A program made the position numbers and the translations under genes. The notes under the pieces were generated by a model. The model saw nothing but the letters and a program-made list of their open reading frames with translations. It did not search any database and had not been told where the DNA came from. Below, piece after piece: positions 27,408 through 34,731 of a stretch of 64,000 nt of DNA. The DNA comes from Stutzerimonas kunmingensis (GTDB lineage Bacteria > Pseudomonadota > Gammaproteobacteria > Pseudomonadales > Pseudomonadaceae). Each line of letters begins with the position of its first letter. Position 1 is the stretch's first letter. Location of the stretch: assembly GCF_014764705.1 (NCBI RefSeq), contig NZ_JACXXG010000001.1, positions 186,001 through 250,000 of the forward strand, written 5' to 3'.

Positions 27408-27427
27408 CGGCTTTGGTATCTGATACC
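27385..27427. promoter_or_regulatory. Twin palindromic operators GGTATCTGATACC
   Basis: The perfect 13-bp palindrome GGTATC-T-GATACC occurs at 27385-27397 and again at 27415-27427. The centres are 30 bases apart, about three helical turns. Each copy is followed by the same ACT. The proximal copy lies inside the promoter spacer and the distal copy just upstream of the -35. This layout fits cooperative binding by the operon's own HTH protein. Confidence 0.72.
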
Positions 27428-27537
27428 ACTTCCATCCATCGCATTCCCAATTTCTTTCCTTTTTTGTAGCGCGCATCACAGTCAGCTCGACCGGTGTAGC
27501 TCTGCGCGGCTTTGGCCGTAGGCCGGGTACGCATGCG

Positions 27538-28632
27538 TCAGCATGCATAGCCTTTGGCAGTGTTCTTTAGAGCCTCTGCGAACCCGAATATGTCGTCGAG
27601 CGAATCGATCGGGTGACGTGTTTCGTTCTTGTCAGCATCGAAGGTGCCGAGATACTTTTGCTGGCGGTTGAAATGCAGGCGAGCCAAGGGCTTGCGGTTA
27701 TTGTCGTCTAGCAGCACACCGAAATAGCTTTGAGTGTCTCTTGCAGCGATGCGCTTAACGTCCACCTCCGAGCGTACGATCGCCTTGATGATGTTGAACC
27801 CTTCGATTTCTTCCACGGTGGTTTCGATTTTCGTCTTCTCGGATTCGTCGTCTGCTGGGCTCTCGAATGGGTCTTTCTCGTCGACGGGCGCCTGGCTTGT
27901 GATTACTGGCCGTACGCTGCCTGTCATCGCCGACTTAAGGCGTTCGTTAATTTGGTCCCCAAGGAACTGCGACGTGGCTTTCCGAGTGAGCTGTGCGAAT
28001 TGCTCGCGTACTTTCTGAGTAATGACCCCGTCGTAAACCCGGGAGGCGATGAGCTTAACGAAATCGTCGTCAGGCTCGCTAAACTGCGCTGCCAGTACGC
28101 GTTTGATTTGGCCAACGTACTTCAGCTCACCCGCTGCGCTGATGATTGAGTCAACATCGAATGCGCCTTTGGTCAGCTTCTGCAGCTCTGGCACTACATG
28201 ATCATCGATGTCGAGCAGATCAAACTCAAGGAACGGCTTTTCGTCCATTTTGTTTGGCGCGTCCAAGTCGGTAAAAAAGCGATAGACCTGGCCGTTGGTT
28301 AGTATCGAGATTCGCGCAGTGGTGACGTGGAAGTAGCGGAAGAGTTGGCTGGCGTGGTTGATATTTAGCGGTTCGCCGACCTTCTTACTCTCGATTAAGA
28401 TCTGGATCTGCCCATCTTTCAGGATGGCGTAGTCGATTTTTTCCCCCTTCTTCGTTCCGACGTCACAAACGAACTCAGGGACGACTTCTGTGGGATCGAA
28501 TACATCGTAACCAAGCACGCTCTGAATAAACGGCATCACGAAGGCATTCTTGGTGGCCTCCTCAGTTTGGATTACCGATTTTTGCTGACGAATCTTCGCC
28601 GCGAGGCTCGCGAGCTTTTCTTGAAATTCCAT
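27538..28632 (-). CDS. PD-(D/E)xK nuclease, HsdR N-terminal-like
   Basis: A 364-residue protein. Residues 1-150 match the N-terminal nuclease domain of type I restriction R subunits. Catalytic residues fit PD-(D/E)xK: Asp67 in EKIDYAIL, then Glu81 and Lys83 in LIESKK. The helicase part of HsdR is absent. A linker (about 235-270, Asp/Glu/Pro-rich) joins a distinct C-terminal domain (IAARDTQSYFGVLLDDNNRKP, LHFNRQQKYLGTF) of unknown role. The second ATG is used because AAAGGAGGG is well spaced for it. Stand-alone proteins of this kind occur on prophages and islands and probably cut foreign DNA. No cognate methylase or specificity gene is present. Confidence 0.78.
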   Translation of the reverse strand: MEFQEKLASLAAKIRQQKSVIQTEEATKNAFVMPFIQSVLGYDVFDPTEVVPEFVCDVGTKKGEKIDYAILKDGQIQILIESKKVGEPLNINHASQLFRYFHVTTARISILTNGQVYRFFTDLDAPNKMDEKPFLEFDLLDIDDHVVPELQKLTKGAFDVDSIISAAGELKYVGQIKRVLAAQFSEPDDDFVKLIASRVYDGVITQKVREQFAQLTRKATSQFLGDQINERLKSAMTGSVRPVITSQAPVDEKDPFESPADDESEKTKIETTVEEIEGFNIIKAIVRSEVDVKRIAARDTQSYFGVLLDDNNRKPLARLHFNRQQKYLGTFDADKNETRHPIDSLDDIFGFAEALKNTAKGYAC

Positions 28633-28760
28633 CATCCCTCCTTTGGACCTTGCTAGTCGCGGCCAAGAAGTAGGCCGCCAACGTACCCTTGATATTATTC
28701 TGCCAGTGCTCTCTTATGGATACTACTGACGTTAGCGGGGTAGGTGGGGAGGGAATGCGT

Positions 28761-28973
28761 ATGGGAAACGCTGATGAGCCGATCGGGCCGATCGTGTATG
28801 TGTACGCAGTGCTCAATCTTGTCACATGGATTGTAAAAGTCGGTGTGTGGATCGCTGCGATTTGGATGGCGCTGAAGCCAGATGGAAGTGTGCTTGCAGC
28901 AATCCTTATGATCTTTATCGGGAGTTTTATCAGAACCAGAAGCTACGGCGAAGACGCCGCCCGCGCTCGCTAA
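28761..28973 (+). CDS. Small membrane protein of unknown function
   Basis: A 70-residue protein with two predicted membrane helices: YVYAVLNLVTWIVKVGVWIAAIWMAL (probably one long helix or a tight hairpin) and LAAILMIFIGSFI. The tail is charged. The start is set by GGGAGGGA six bases before ATG. Two earlier in-frame ATGs lack such a site. It is divergent from the nuclease gene, with 128 bases between the starts, so the two may share a control region. It is the only rightward gene in the element. No family is recognised. Confidence 0.5.
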   Translation: MGNADEPIGPIVYVYAVLNLVTWIVKVGVWIAAIWMALKPDGSVLAAILMIFIGSFIRTRSYGEDAARAR

Positions 28974-29286
28974 TTACTGTCAGCGCAGAAGTGGTCGCTC
29001 CGGGTCCCATCCAGCGTATTTAGCCATCCGCGGGGACGCGGAGTCCCGGGCTTCGCGAAATTCGAATTTTCCCTATAGGCACCCCCGCTGTTCCGCATTC
29101 CGACTGGATTTCTGATTTTTCCTAGTTGGACTATCGGAGATGCGTAGGTGCGTTAGTAGGGGCGTGGGTAGTGCTTAAGTTCACTGCCCCCACCAGCGCA
29201 GACTAACGACGCGCTCCAAAGCGCGTTAGTACGCTTGGGGGGTATGGGGGGTAACGCATACGCACTTTTACCCCCGCCAGCAGCGA
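28974..29286. other. Structured noncoding region, candidate replication origin
   Basis: No gene is seen in this 313-base interval between the small membrane protein and the stop of the primase gene. It contains overlapping palindromes (TTCGCGAA at 29052-29059, AAATTCGAATTT at 29058-29069), a hairpin at about 29164-29193, and the motif GCGTTAGTA directly repeated at 29150 and 29223. An inverted copy near 29202 forms a second hairpin. GGGGGGTA occurs twice near 29235-29252. Such repeats next to a primase/helicase gene could form an origin of replication. Confidence 0.4.
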
Positions 29287-31347
29287 TCAAATATCCAGGT
29301 CGTCGAGTAGGTCCGTCATCGTTTCCGGGACAAAACGCGTTTTCTTGTTCCTGTACTCATCCTTCCATTCTTCGCGCCGTAACTGCCCGGCCGCTTCCAG
29401 GCGAACCAGCAGGCGATTGAATCGCGCTTTACCTTCTTTTCTGCTCCAGTCCGCTGGGGCGCCTTCCATGGCGTGCAGCAGGTGCCAAGTGGTCGCTGGT
29501 CCGGACCTCGCCGCGCTCACATCCAGACCCTTTGCGATAGCCTCCCGCATAAGCGCCAGGATGGTTTCGGCTTCTCGCTGTTCGGCTGTGGCTGCGCATT
29601 CGGCATAGCCATCAATCATGGTTAGCGGGACCGGTACTGCGTTAACGAAGTCCAGGCGAATTTGCCTGTCCAGGCGCTTCGCAAGGTTTGATTTCTCATG
29701 AACCAGCGCTAGCGCCCCTGCATCGTGGAGCATGGCCAGGCGGGAACGAACGGAGTTGTTCCACGCCGTGCTACCGCTGTAACGACTTCCTGCTGCGTTT
29801 GAGCTTGCGCGTACGGTGGCTTTATCGACATACGCTAGCACCAGCACAGCCGCGTCTGACTCCCGCGCAATGTGGCGCATGAATCGGATAAATGTCCGCA
29901 CCTCTTGGCGATCGTTTTCGTTTCCGGCGAAAGCGTCAGAGGCATTGTCGATTACGATCAGATCAAACTGTTCATTCAGCAATGCGGCACGTAATTCCGT
30001 GAAAACCGATGTGGGATAGAGCTTCCCGTCTTGGAGGGCCATTAGAGCGCCGGTACCCTTTGTCCCGTCAGCGACTCGCACGTTCCTTCCAACGCTGGAG
30101 GCGTCGAGGTCATAGGTTCTGATCACTTCGCGCAGGCGCAGGCGACAGATATTGGCGGGGTCCTCCAAGCTTACGAACAAGGCGCGCCCCCGTGCTGCGA
30201 CCAACGTGTCCCAGTCGCGCCCGCAGGCCACGTGTGCAGCTAGGGCTAAGGCCAATGTGGACTTGCCGGTCCCCCCATCAGCTGAAAGTAACGTCACCTC
30301 TCCGCGGGGCAGAAGCGGCTCAAATAGAAAGCGAACTGGCGGGATGTCCGCGATCATCAGGTCATCCAGCTCCACCCACTCCAGCGCCGGGCCGTCCGGC
30401 TTGATCGGTGCGTATCCCTTTGCCTTGGCGCCGGCCAGCATCCGCTCCAGCTCAGTGCCCATAAGCTCAGCTGCACGATCAGCGCCGCGCGCAGTGGCTA
30501 CGGCCGGCGTAATAAAGTTGGCGAACAGCTCCCTGATATCGTTCTCAGCTAACCCCGCATGTGTCCACTTACCGACGAGCGCTAGTGCGTTTGCATGAAC
30601 GTCCGCGCCTGCCCGCAGATCGCCGATTGCACCTGCCAGGTTCACACGCGTAGGCACCAGCGCCAACAGCTCCGCGGTATCGTCATCGTCCGCCGTGGCT
30701 GTGGTGCCTTCAGGTCCGTTGCTGGCGCTGTACCGCTCCCGTAGTTCCGAGCCGTACCGTTTCCCGCTCGCCTCAATCAGCCGTACAGGTTGCGGCCTAC
30801 CTTTGTTATGGAGGAATCCAGGCAAGCGCATAACGCGGGGCAGGTCGCAGACGCTCGGATCACTGCCCCATGCTGCTGCAATCTGTTTTTGCCGGCTCAT
30901 GAACTCGCCAAGCTCCAGCTCATCCGTAAGCCAGTAAGCGTGCAGCTTCCCGGCGCTGCTCTCGACCATGATCGATGGCGGCAGCTCATCGGCTCGCAGC
31001 CGTTCCAAAGTATCTGGCGCTGGGTTATCGAAGTCAGCAAACAGCGCGCGGGGACGGATAATGTTCTCCTTTTTGCGCCCGTCGCCATCCGTTGCGTTAA
31101 CGGTCACGAATACGCCAGCCCCCTTGGCGTTCATCTTCTCCAAAAAGGCGGAGTGCTCATCAAGCGTGCCGTGCCGCATTTGGGCGAGCAGTGGACGCTT
31201 TGCTGGGGTGTCGTCGAAGGTCTGGAATGTCACTGGCTCGCCAGGCGCCAGCGCCTCAAGATAGCGACGGGCTTCGTTCAGATCGCGCTTCGGGGGGCAG
31301 GTCGCGGCTGGTGCCCCGATCAGGTCGTCATATTCTGCGTCCGTCAC
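29287..31347 (-). CDS. RepB-like primase fused to RecA-type helicase
   Basis: A 686-residue two-domain replication protein. Residues about 60-200 resemble the RepB-like DNA primase domain: acidic FADFDNP at 103-109, VESSAGKLHAYW at about 128-139, LPRVMRLPGF at about 169-178. Residues about 325-560 form a RecA/AAA_25-type ATPase with Walker A GGTGKST (Lys362) and Walker B LIVIDN at about 463-468. It would drive replication of the excised element. The GTG start overlaps the stop of the small gene upstream (GTGA), which decides it over an ATG 38 codons further up. Confidence 0.82.
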   Translation of the reverse strand: MTDAEYDDLIGAPAATCPPKRDLNEARRYLEALAPGEPVTFQTFDDTPAKRPLLAQMRHGTLDEHSAFLEKMNAKGAGVFVTVNATDGDGRKKENIIRPRALFADFDNPAPDTLERLRADELPPSIMVESSAGKLHAYWLTDELELGEFMSRQKQIAAAWGSDPSVCDLPRVMRLPGFLHNKGRPQPVRLIEASGKRYGSELRERYSASNGPEGTTATADDDDTAELLALVPTRVNLAGAIGDLRAGADVHANALALVGKWTHAGLAENDIRELFANFITPAVATARGADRAAELMGTELERMLAGAKAKGYAPIKPDGPALEWVELDDLMIADIPPVRFLFEPLLPRGEVTLLSADGGTGKSTLALALAAHVACGRDWDTLVAARGRALFVSLEDPANICRLRLREVIRTYDLDASSVGRNVRVADGTKGTGALMALQDGKLYPTSVFTELRAALLNEQFDLIVIDNASDAFAGNENDRQEVRTFIRFMRHIARESDAAVLVLAYVDKATVRASSNAAGSRYSGSTAWNNSVRSRLAMLHDAGALALVHEKSNLAKRLDRQIRLDFVNAVPVPLTMIDGYAECAATAEQREAETILALMREAIAKGLDVSAARSGPATTWHLLHAMEGAPADWSRKEGKARFNRLLVRLEAAGQLRREEWKDEYRNKKTRFVPETMTDLLDDLDI

Positions 31348-31625
31348 GACTTCACCCCGGCAGCCAACAACGCGGCTTCGGCTTCCTTGCGGGTGCAGGC
31401 CAGCACATATTGCATGATCTGAATACCGCTTGCCGATGGGACTTCTTGATCGGCGAGCCAAGAGGCCAGTTCGAAATGCGAGCAGCCGTTGCGGCGCGCT
31501 AGCTTCCTAAATCCAGCCCAGTTCGCGAGGCGTGCGCGTCTGCTTTCCGATCGGTGATATCCAAGGGCATTGGGCGCTCCGATAAAAAGTTCAGGCCGCA
31601 AGCCCATCGACCGGCAAGGGATCAT
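31344..31625 (-). CDS. Small hypothetical protein in replication operon
   Basis: A 93-residue basic, largely helical protein with no motif recognised. Its ATG overlaps the stop of the upstream 68-residue gene (ATGA), and its stop overlaps the GTG of the primase gene. It is therefore translated in a coupled chain with replication functions. It may be an accessory replication or copy-control protein. That role is a guess from position only. Confidence 0.6.
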   Translation of the reverse strand: MIPCRSMGLRPELFIGAPNALGYHRSESRRARLANWAGFRKLARRNGCSHFELASWLADQEVPSASGIQIMQYVLACTRKEAEAALLAAGVKS

Positions 31626-31828
31626 TTTCCCGCCCTCAGTTGTTCAGCAATCAGCGCGCGGACAGCTGCCAGCTCAGCGCGTACTGCGCCGATAGCGTCA
31701 CTGTTTACCTCGGCGGGTTGCTGGTCAGCATCCGGGTCATCGAACTGCGTTGCAATCAATGCCAGTACAGCGTCAGCGCGGGCGATGGACAGAGATAGTG
31801 CGTCAATCGGGAAGTCTTGCAAGCTCAT
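31622..31828 (-). CDS. Small acidic hypothetical protein
   Basis: A 68-residue acidic, Ala-rich helical protein (SIARADAVLALIATQF, then VRAELAAVRALIAEQL), probably a coiled-coil. The start at MSLQDFPID is backed by GGGGAG upstream and overlaps the stop of the AlpA-like gene (ATGA). The frame continues 27 codons further upstream, but that would overlap the regulator heavily. No family is recognised. It belongs to the four-gene coupled operon of the element. Confidence 0.55.
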   Translation of the reverse strand: MSLQDFPIDALSLSIARADAVLALIATQFDDPDADQQPAEVNSDAIGAVRAELAAVRALIAEQLRAGK

Positions 31829-32037
31829 GCACGCTCCCCCAGCTTGTCGGCGATCCAAGCATCTACTGACGCGGCACTCCAGCCGACAGCGCGCGAACCA
31901 ATCTTGCACGAGTGCGGAAAGTCCCCGCGCTTCATTAGCTCATAAATCCAGGCGCGCCCAAATCCGGTGGCGGCCATAACTTGTGGCAGGCGATAAATCG
32001 AACGGGCGGGACGTGTGTGGCGGGACAAGCTGGTCAT
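31825..32037 (-). CDS. AlpA-family regulator/excisionase
   Basis: A 70-residue protein made of one winged-helix MerR/AlpA-like DNA-binding domain (IYRLPQVMAATGFGRAWIYELM, then DFPHSCKIGSRAVGWSAASVDAWI). AlpA proteins activate integrase expression or act as excisionases on prophage-like islands. It is the first gene of the operon leading to the primase. The second of two ATGs is chosen because GGAG sits eight bases before it. A perfect 13-bp palindrome lies just upstream. Confidence 0.85.
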   Translation of the reverse strand: MTSLSRHTRPARSIYRLPQVMAATGFGRAWIYELMKRGDFPHSCKIGSRAVGWSAASVDAWIADKLGERA

Positions 32038-32055
32038 TTGCATCGCTCCAGTAGT

Positions 32056-32068
32056 GTCGTTTAACGAC
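32056..32068. promoter_or_regulatory. Palindrome upstream of AlpA-like gene
   Basis: GTCGTT-T-AACGAC is a perfect 13-bp inverted repeat 18 bases before the AlpA-like start. It is a candidate operator for that operon. No clear -35/-10 pair could be fixed next to it by eye. Confidence 0.45.
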
Positions 32069-32130
32069 TAGCGATGCCTATTCAATACCCCGCTAAGCTT
32101 TGGAAAAATCCCGAACAGCGAATCGGGATA

Positions 32131-32652
32131 TTATTCTTTTCGTTCACGACCAGAACGCCTTGCTGCGTCGGGCCTGTACCACATCCATTCCTCTCGCAAT
32201 GTCTTCAGTTTTGGTGGGTTATACCCCTCCGCCTTCAAGTGTGCATGAACCTCCACCGCCATCTTCCCCGTCCTAATAGTCGGATCAGCGCGCCAACGGT
32301 CCAAAGCGAAGCACCACGCTTCGTTTTGCATAAATCGCGTCTGGGTTCGCGCGGCGCGGGCCTCCCGTCCTTCCCGCTCTAAAACATCCGGTGCGGCTAG
32401 TTCAAGCATATGCACGCACAGCCCTGCGACGATGGTCGTAAGGTGCTGCCGCTGGGCTGGGTTCAGTGTGGCCTCTAAACTGCCTATGGCGCGTCGAACG
32501 TACTCCAAGTCGCTGTCGTCCCCCGGTTCTATAAGCCGCAGCTGAGGGGCTTGCGGGTCGCCCTGAGCCATCAGTTGCGGCAGGATCGCCAGCCCGAAAT
32601 CCTCAACGATCTCAGTCAGCCCCAGACGCTTCAGCGGGTCGTAATCGGTCAC
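32131..32652 (-). CDS. Hypothetical protein coupled to integrase
   Basis: A 173-residue protein with no recognised domain. It is mostly helical, with an acidic first half and a strongly basic C-terminus (RRSGRERKE) that could bind nucleic acid. Trp and Arg are frequent in the last third (WCFALDRWRADP, LREEWMWYRP). Its GTG start overlaps the integrase stop as GTGA, so it is translated right after the integrase. A role in recombination or its control is possible, but only by position. Confidence 0.6.
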   Translation of the reverse strand: MTDYDPLKRLGLTEIVEDFGLAILPQLMAQGDPQAPQLRLIEPGDDSDLEYVRRAIGSLEATLNPAQRQHLTTIVAGLCVHMLELAAPDVLEREGREARAARTQTRFMQNEAWCFALDRWRADPTIRTGKMAVEVHAHLKAEGYNPPKLKTLREEWMWYRPDAARRSGRERKE

Positions 32653-33905
32653 GACTGTGTCCCCGCGCGGCTGGTGCGCTTGAAGTCTGCGGCAATAACG
32701 TTCGCGGCTGCCGGTGTGGTGATGTAATGCGCCCATTCGGCCATCAGTGCCCGGCGCTTCTCCAAGAAGTCAGAGCGGGAATAAGCGGCCTCGGTCTGGT
32801 CGCGCTCGTCATGCGCCAGCGCTAGTTCGCAGACTTCACGTGGGTAGTGCGTGCGCTCGTTTGCCCAGTCCCGGAAGCTCGACCGGAAGCCGTGGCGGGT
32901 GATGTCGTCATGACCCAGGCTGTGCAATAGGGTACGAACGGCATTCGCATGGATCGCTCCGGTTTTACCTTGACCCGGGAAAAGGAAAGGGCTGTCCTCG
33001 ATACGTGGCAGGCTCTTGAGCATTTCCACAACGGGCGGCGCCAGGGGTATCTCGAACGCCTTGCGCATCTTCATTCGCACCGCCGGCAGCGACCAAACGC
33101 CCGACTCCAGGTCGAACTCGTCCCAGGCGGCCAAGCGGATCATCTGCGCTCGTGCGCCAGTTAAAATCATCAGGCGAGCGGCCACGGCGGCGCGTGAATC
33201 GTGGGCGGCGAGGGTGGCCATCAATGCCGGTACATCCTGCCATTTCATCGCGGCAAAATGCTCGCGTTTGCGGGCTTTCTTCTTTTCGGCGCGGCTTAGT
33301 AGGTTGTCCAGGTGCCCACGCCAGCGGGCGGGGTTGTCGCCATTGCGCAGCTTGCGAGCCTTTGCCGCGTCCAGTACCTGTTCAATTTGTCCGCGCACTT
33401 CGTCCGCGGTGCGGGTTTTGCTGCCCCAGATCGGTTGGAGGACACGTAGCACATCCTCGATTTCGATATCTCCGGCGGATTTCTTGCCGATGATGGGGAA
33501 TGCGTACAGCTCAAGCTTGCGCAGCCAGCCCTTGCGCCACTTCTCTGACCAGGTAGCGCTATGCGCGGTGTGGTAGTCCATGGCCAGGCCTTGGAAGGTC
33601 ACACGCTGAGCTTCCTTGGCTCTTTGTGCCTCCCGTTCGGCTTCGCGCTGGGCATCCCTGACTGCCATCGGGTCGATACCGTTCGCCAGTTTCTTACGGT
33701 GTCCTGCTGCGATCAGGCGCGCCTCCTTCAAGCTCACTTCGGGATAGCTGCCCAAACCCATATCGCGGCGCCGGCCTGCAATCTGGTATCGCAGCAGCCA
33801 GGACTTGCTCCCGGATGCCCTCACGACAAGGCGCAACCCGTCCCCGTCTTCATAGGTGCCCGACTCACGCAGGTTCTCTACCTGCTTCGGGTTCAGCTTG
33901 CCCAT
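32649..33905 (-). CDS. Tyrosine recombinase/integrase, P4-like
   Basis: A 418-residue integrase. The N-terminal DUF4102-type arm-binding domain covers about 1-85 (DGDGLRLVVRASGSKSWLLRY). A core-binding domain covers about 100-195, and the catalytic domain runs from about 215. Active-site residues visible are Arg252 (ILTGARAQMIRL), His338 and Arg341 (TRHGFRSSFRDW), His365 (LALAHDER) and Tyr375 (AAYSRSDFLEKRRALM). All are present, so it should be active. Its start faces the right attachment repeat 147 bases away, the usual place for an island integrase. Confidence 0.93.
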   Translation of the reverse strand: MGKLNPKQVENLRESGTYEDGDGLRLVVRASGSKSWLLRYQIAGRRRDMGLGSYPEVSLKEARLIAAGHRKKLANGIDPMAVRDAQREAEREAQRAKEAQRVTFQGLAMDYHTAHSATWSEKWRKGWLRKLELYAFPIIGKKSAGDIEIEDVLRVLQPIWGSKTRTADEVRGQIEQVLDAAKARKLRNGDNPARWRGHLDNLLSRAEKKKARKREHFAAMKWQDVPALMATLAAHDSRAAVAARLMILTGARAQMIRLAAWDEFDLESGVWSLPAVRMKMRKAFEIPLAPPVVEMLKSLPRIEDSPFLFPGQGKTGAIHANAVRTLLHSLGHDDITRHGFRSSFRDWANERTHYPREVCELALAHDERDQTEAAYSRSDFLEKRRALMAEWAHYITTPAAANVIAADFKRTSRAGTQS

Positions 33906-34051
33906 GCTTCACTCCCTGATTCTGTCCCCACACTTGTCCCCACACTTTTGCGCTGGATGGTGCTAGTTTTGGGTGGCTGCCAATGGACAGATATTAGGCT
34001 GTAACCCGCATGGCGTCTAGGGTTGGGCGGAGGTGGGTAGAAATCACTAGA

Positions 34052-34082
34052 CAATAAAAAAGCCGGCTTGTGGCCGGCTTTT
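34052..34082 (-). repeat. Right attachment repeat; bidirectional terminator
   Basis: Identical in all 31 bases to 26340-26370. It lies 15 bases beyond the stop of the leftward ppa gene and terminates it. Sequence outside the repeat differs at once on both sides, as expected at recombination borders. Confidence 0.88.
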
Positions 34083-34097
34083 CTTCAGTGCTTCGAC

Positions 34098-34625
34098 TTA
34101 CTTCTGGTAAGCCTCGGCAGCTTTGATGATGGCGGCACGGGCGGCGTCGGCGCCTTCCCAGCCTTCGACCTTGACCCACTTGCCCTTCTCGAGATCCTTG
34201 TAGTTCTCGAAGAAGTGCTTGATCTGCTCAATCAGCAGCGGCGGCAGGTCGGTGTATTCCTTCACGTCCACGTACAGCTGGGTCAGCTTGTCGTGCGGAA
34301 CGGCGATCAGCTTGGCGTCGCCGCCGGCTTCGTCGGTCATGTTCAGTACGCCGACCGGACGGCAGCGGATGACCGAGCCCGGGGCAACCGGATAGGGGGT
34401 CACGACCAGCACGTCGAGGGGGTCGCCGTCGTCGGCCAGGGTGTGCGGAATGAAACCGTAGTTGGCCGGGTAGAACATCGGCGTGGCCATGAAACGGTCG
34501 ACGAACAGGCAGTCGGTGTCGTGATCGATTTCGTACTTGATCGGCGCGTGGTTGGCCGGGATCTCGATGGCGACGTAGATGTCGTTCGGCAGGTCTTTGC
34601 CAGCCGGGACTTTGCTGTAGCTCAT
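34098..34625 (-). CDS. ppa: Inorganic pyrophosphatase
   Basis: A 175-residue soluble family I pyrophosphatase that hydrolyses PPi to drive biosynthesis. The Mg-binding motif DGDPLD is at residues 66-71. Other conserved parts are KYEIDHDT (30-37), [10 protein letters not shown] (53-62) and [12 protein letters not shown] near the end. Length equals the family norm. A TATAAT-like -10 is visible on the minus strand near 34681-34686. The mobile element is integrated directly downstream, in the gene's terminator, without damaging the gene. Confidence 0.96.
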   Translation of the reverse strand: MSYSKVPAGKDLPNDIYVAIEIPANHAPIKYEIDHDTDCLFVDRFMATPMFYPANYGFIPHTLADDGDPLDVLVVTPYPVAPGSVIRCRPVGVLNMTDEAGGDAKLIAVPHDKLTQLYVDVKEYTDLPPLLIEQIKHFFENYKDLEKGKWVKVEGWEGADAARAAIIKAAEAYQK

Positions 34626-34731
34626 GAACGATGGGCTCCTGATCGGCCAGCGCGGCCTGGGGGCGGAAAAAGTGGGCGCGATTATAGGCGCAATGTCGCG
34701 TGCAATGCACGCCGGCTTCGACGCGCCCGGC

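Larger units (their letters stand above)
26340..34082. mobile_element. 7.7-kb integrative element between terminator repeats
   Basis: The element is delimited by two identical 31-bp direct repeats (26340-26370 and 34052-34082). Its genes are a tyrosine integrase next to the right repeat, an AlpA-type regulator, a RepB-type primase/helicase, several small unknown proteins, and a low-GC cargo of a nuclease, a membrane protein and a DUF4258/HTH pair. No capsid, tail, conjugation or transposase genes are present, so it must be mobilised by a helper or move only by excision and replication. It splits the convergent pair of a diguanylate cyclase gene and ppa. Confidence 0.88.

Noticed and set aside
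27385..27427. Direct repeats suggestive of a CRISPR array
   Set aside because: Only two copies exist, each a short palindrome overlapping a promoter. There is no spacer series and no cas gene nearby.
26340..34082. P4-like phage satellite
   Set aside because: Integrase, AlpA and primase are present, but no capsid-size, packaging or helper-hijack gene was recognised. It is therefore described only as an integrative element.
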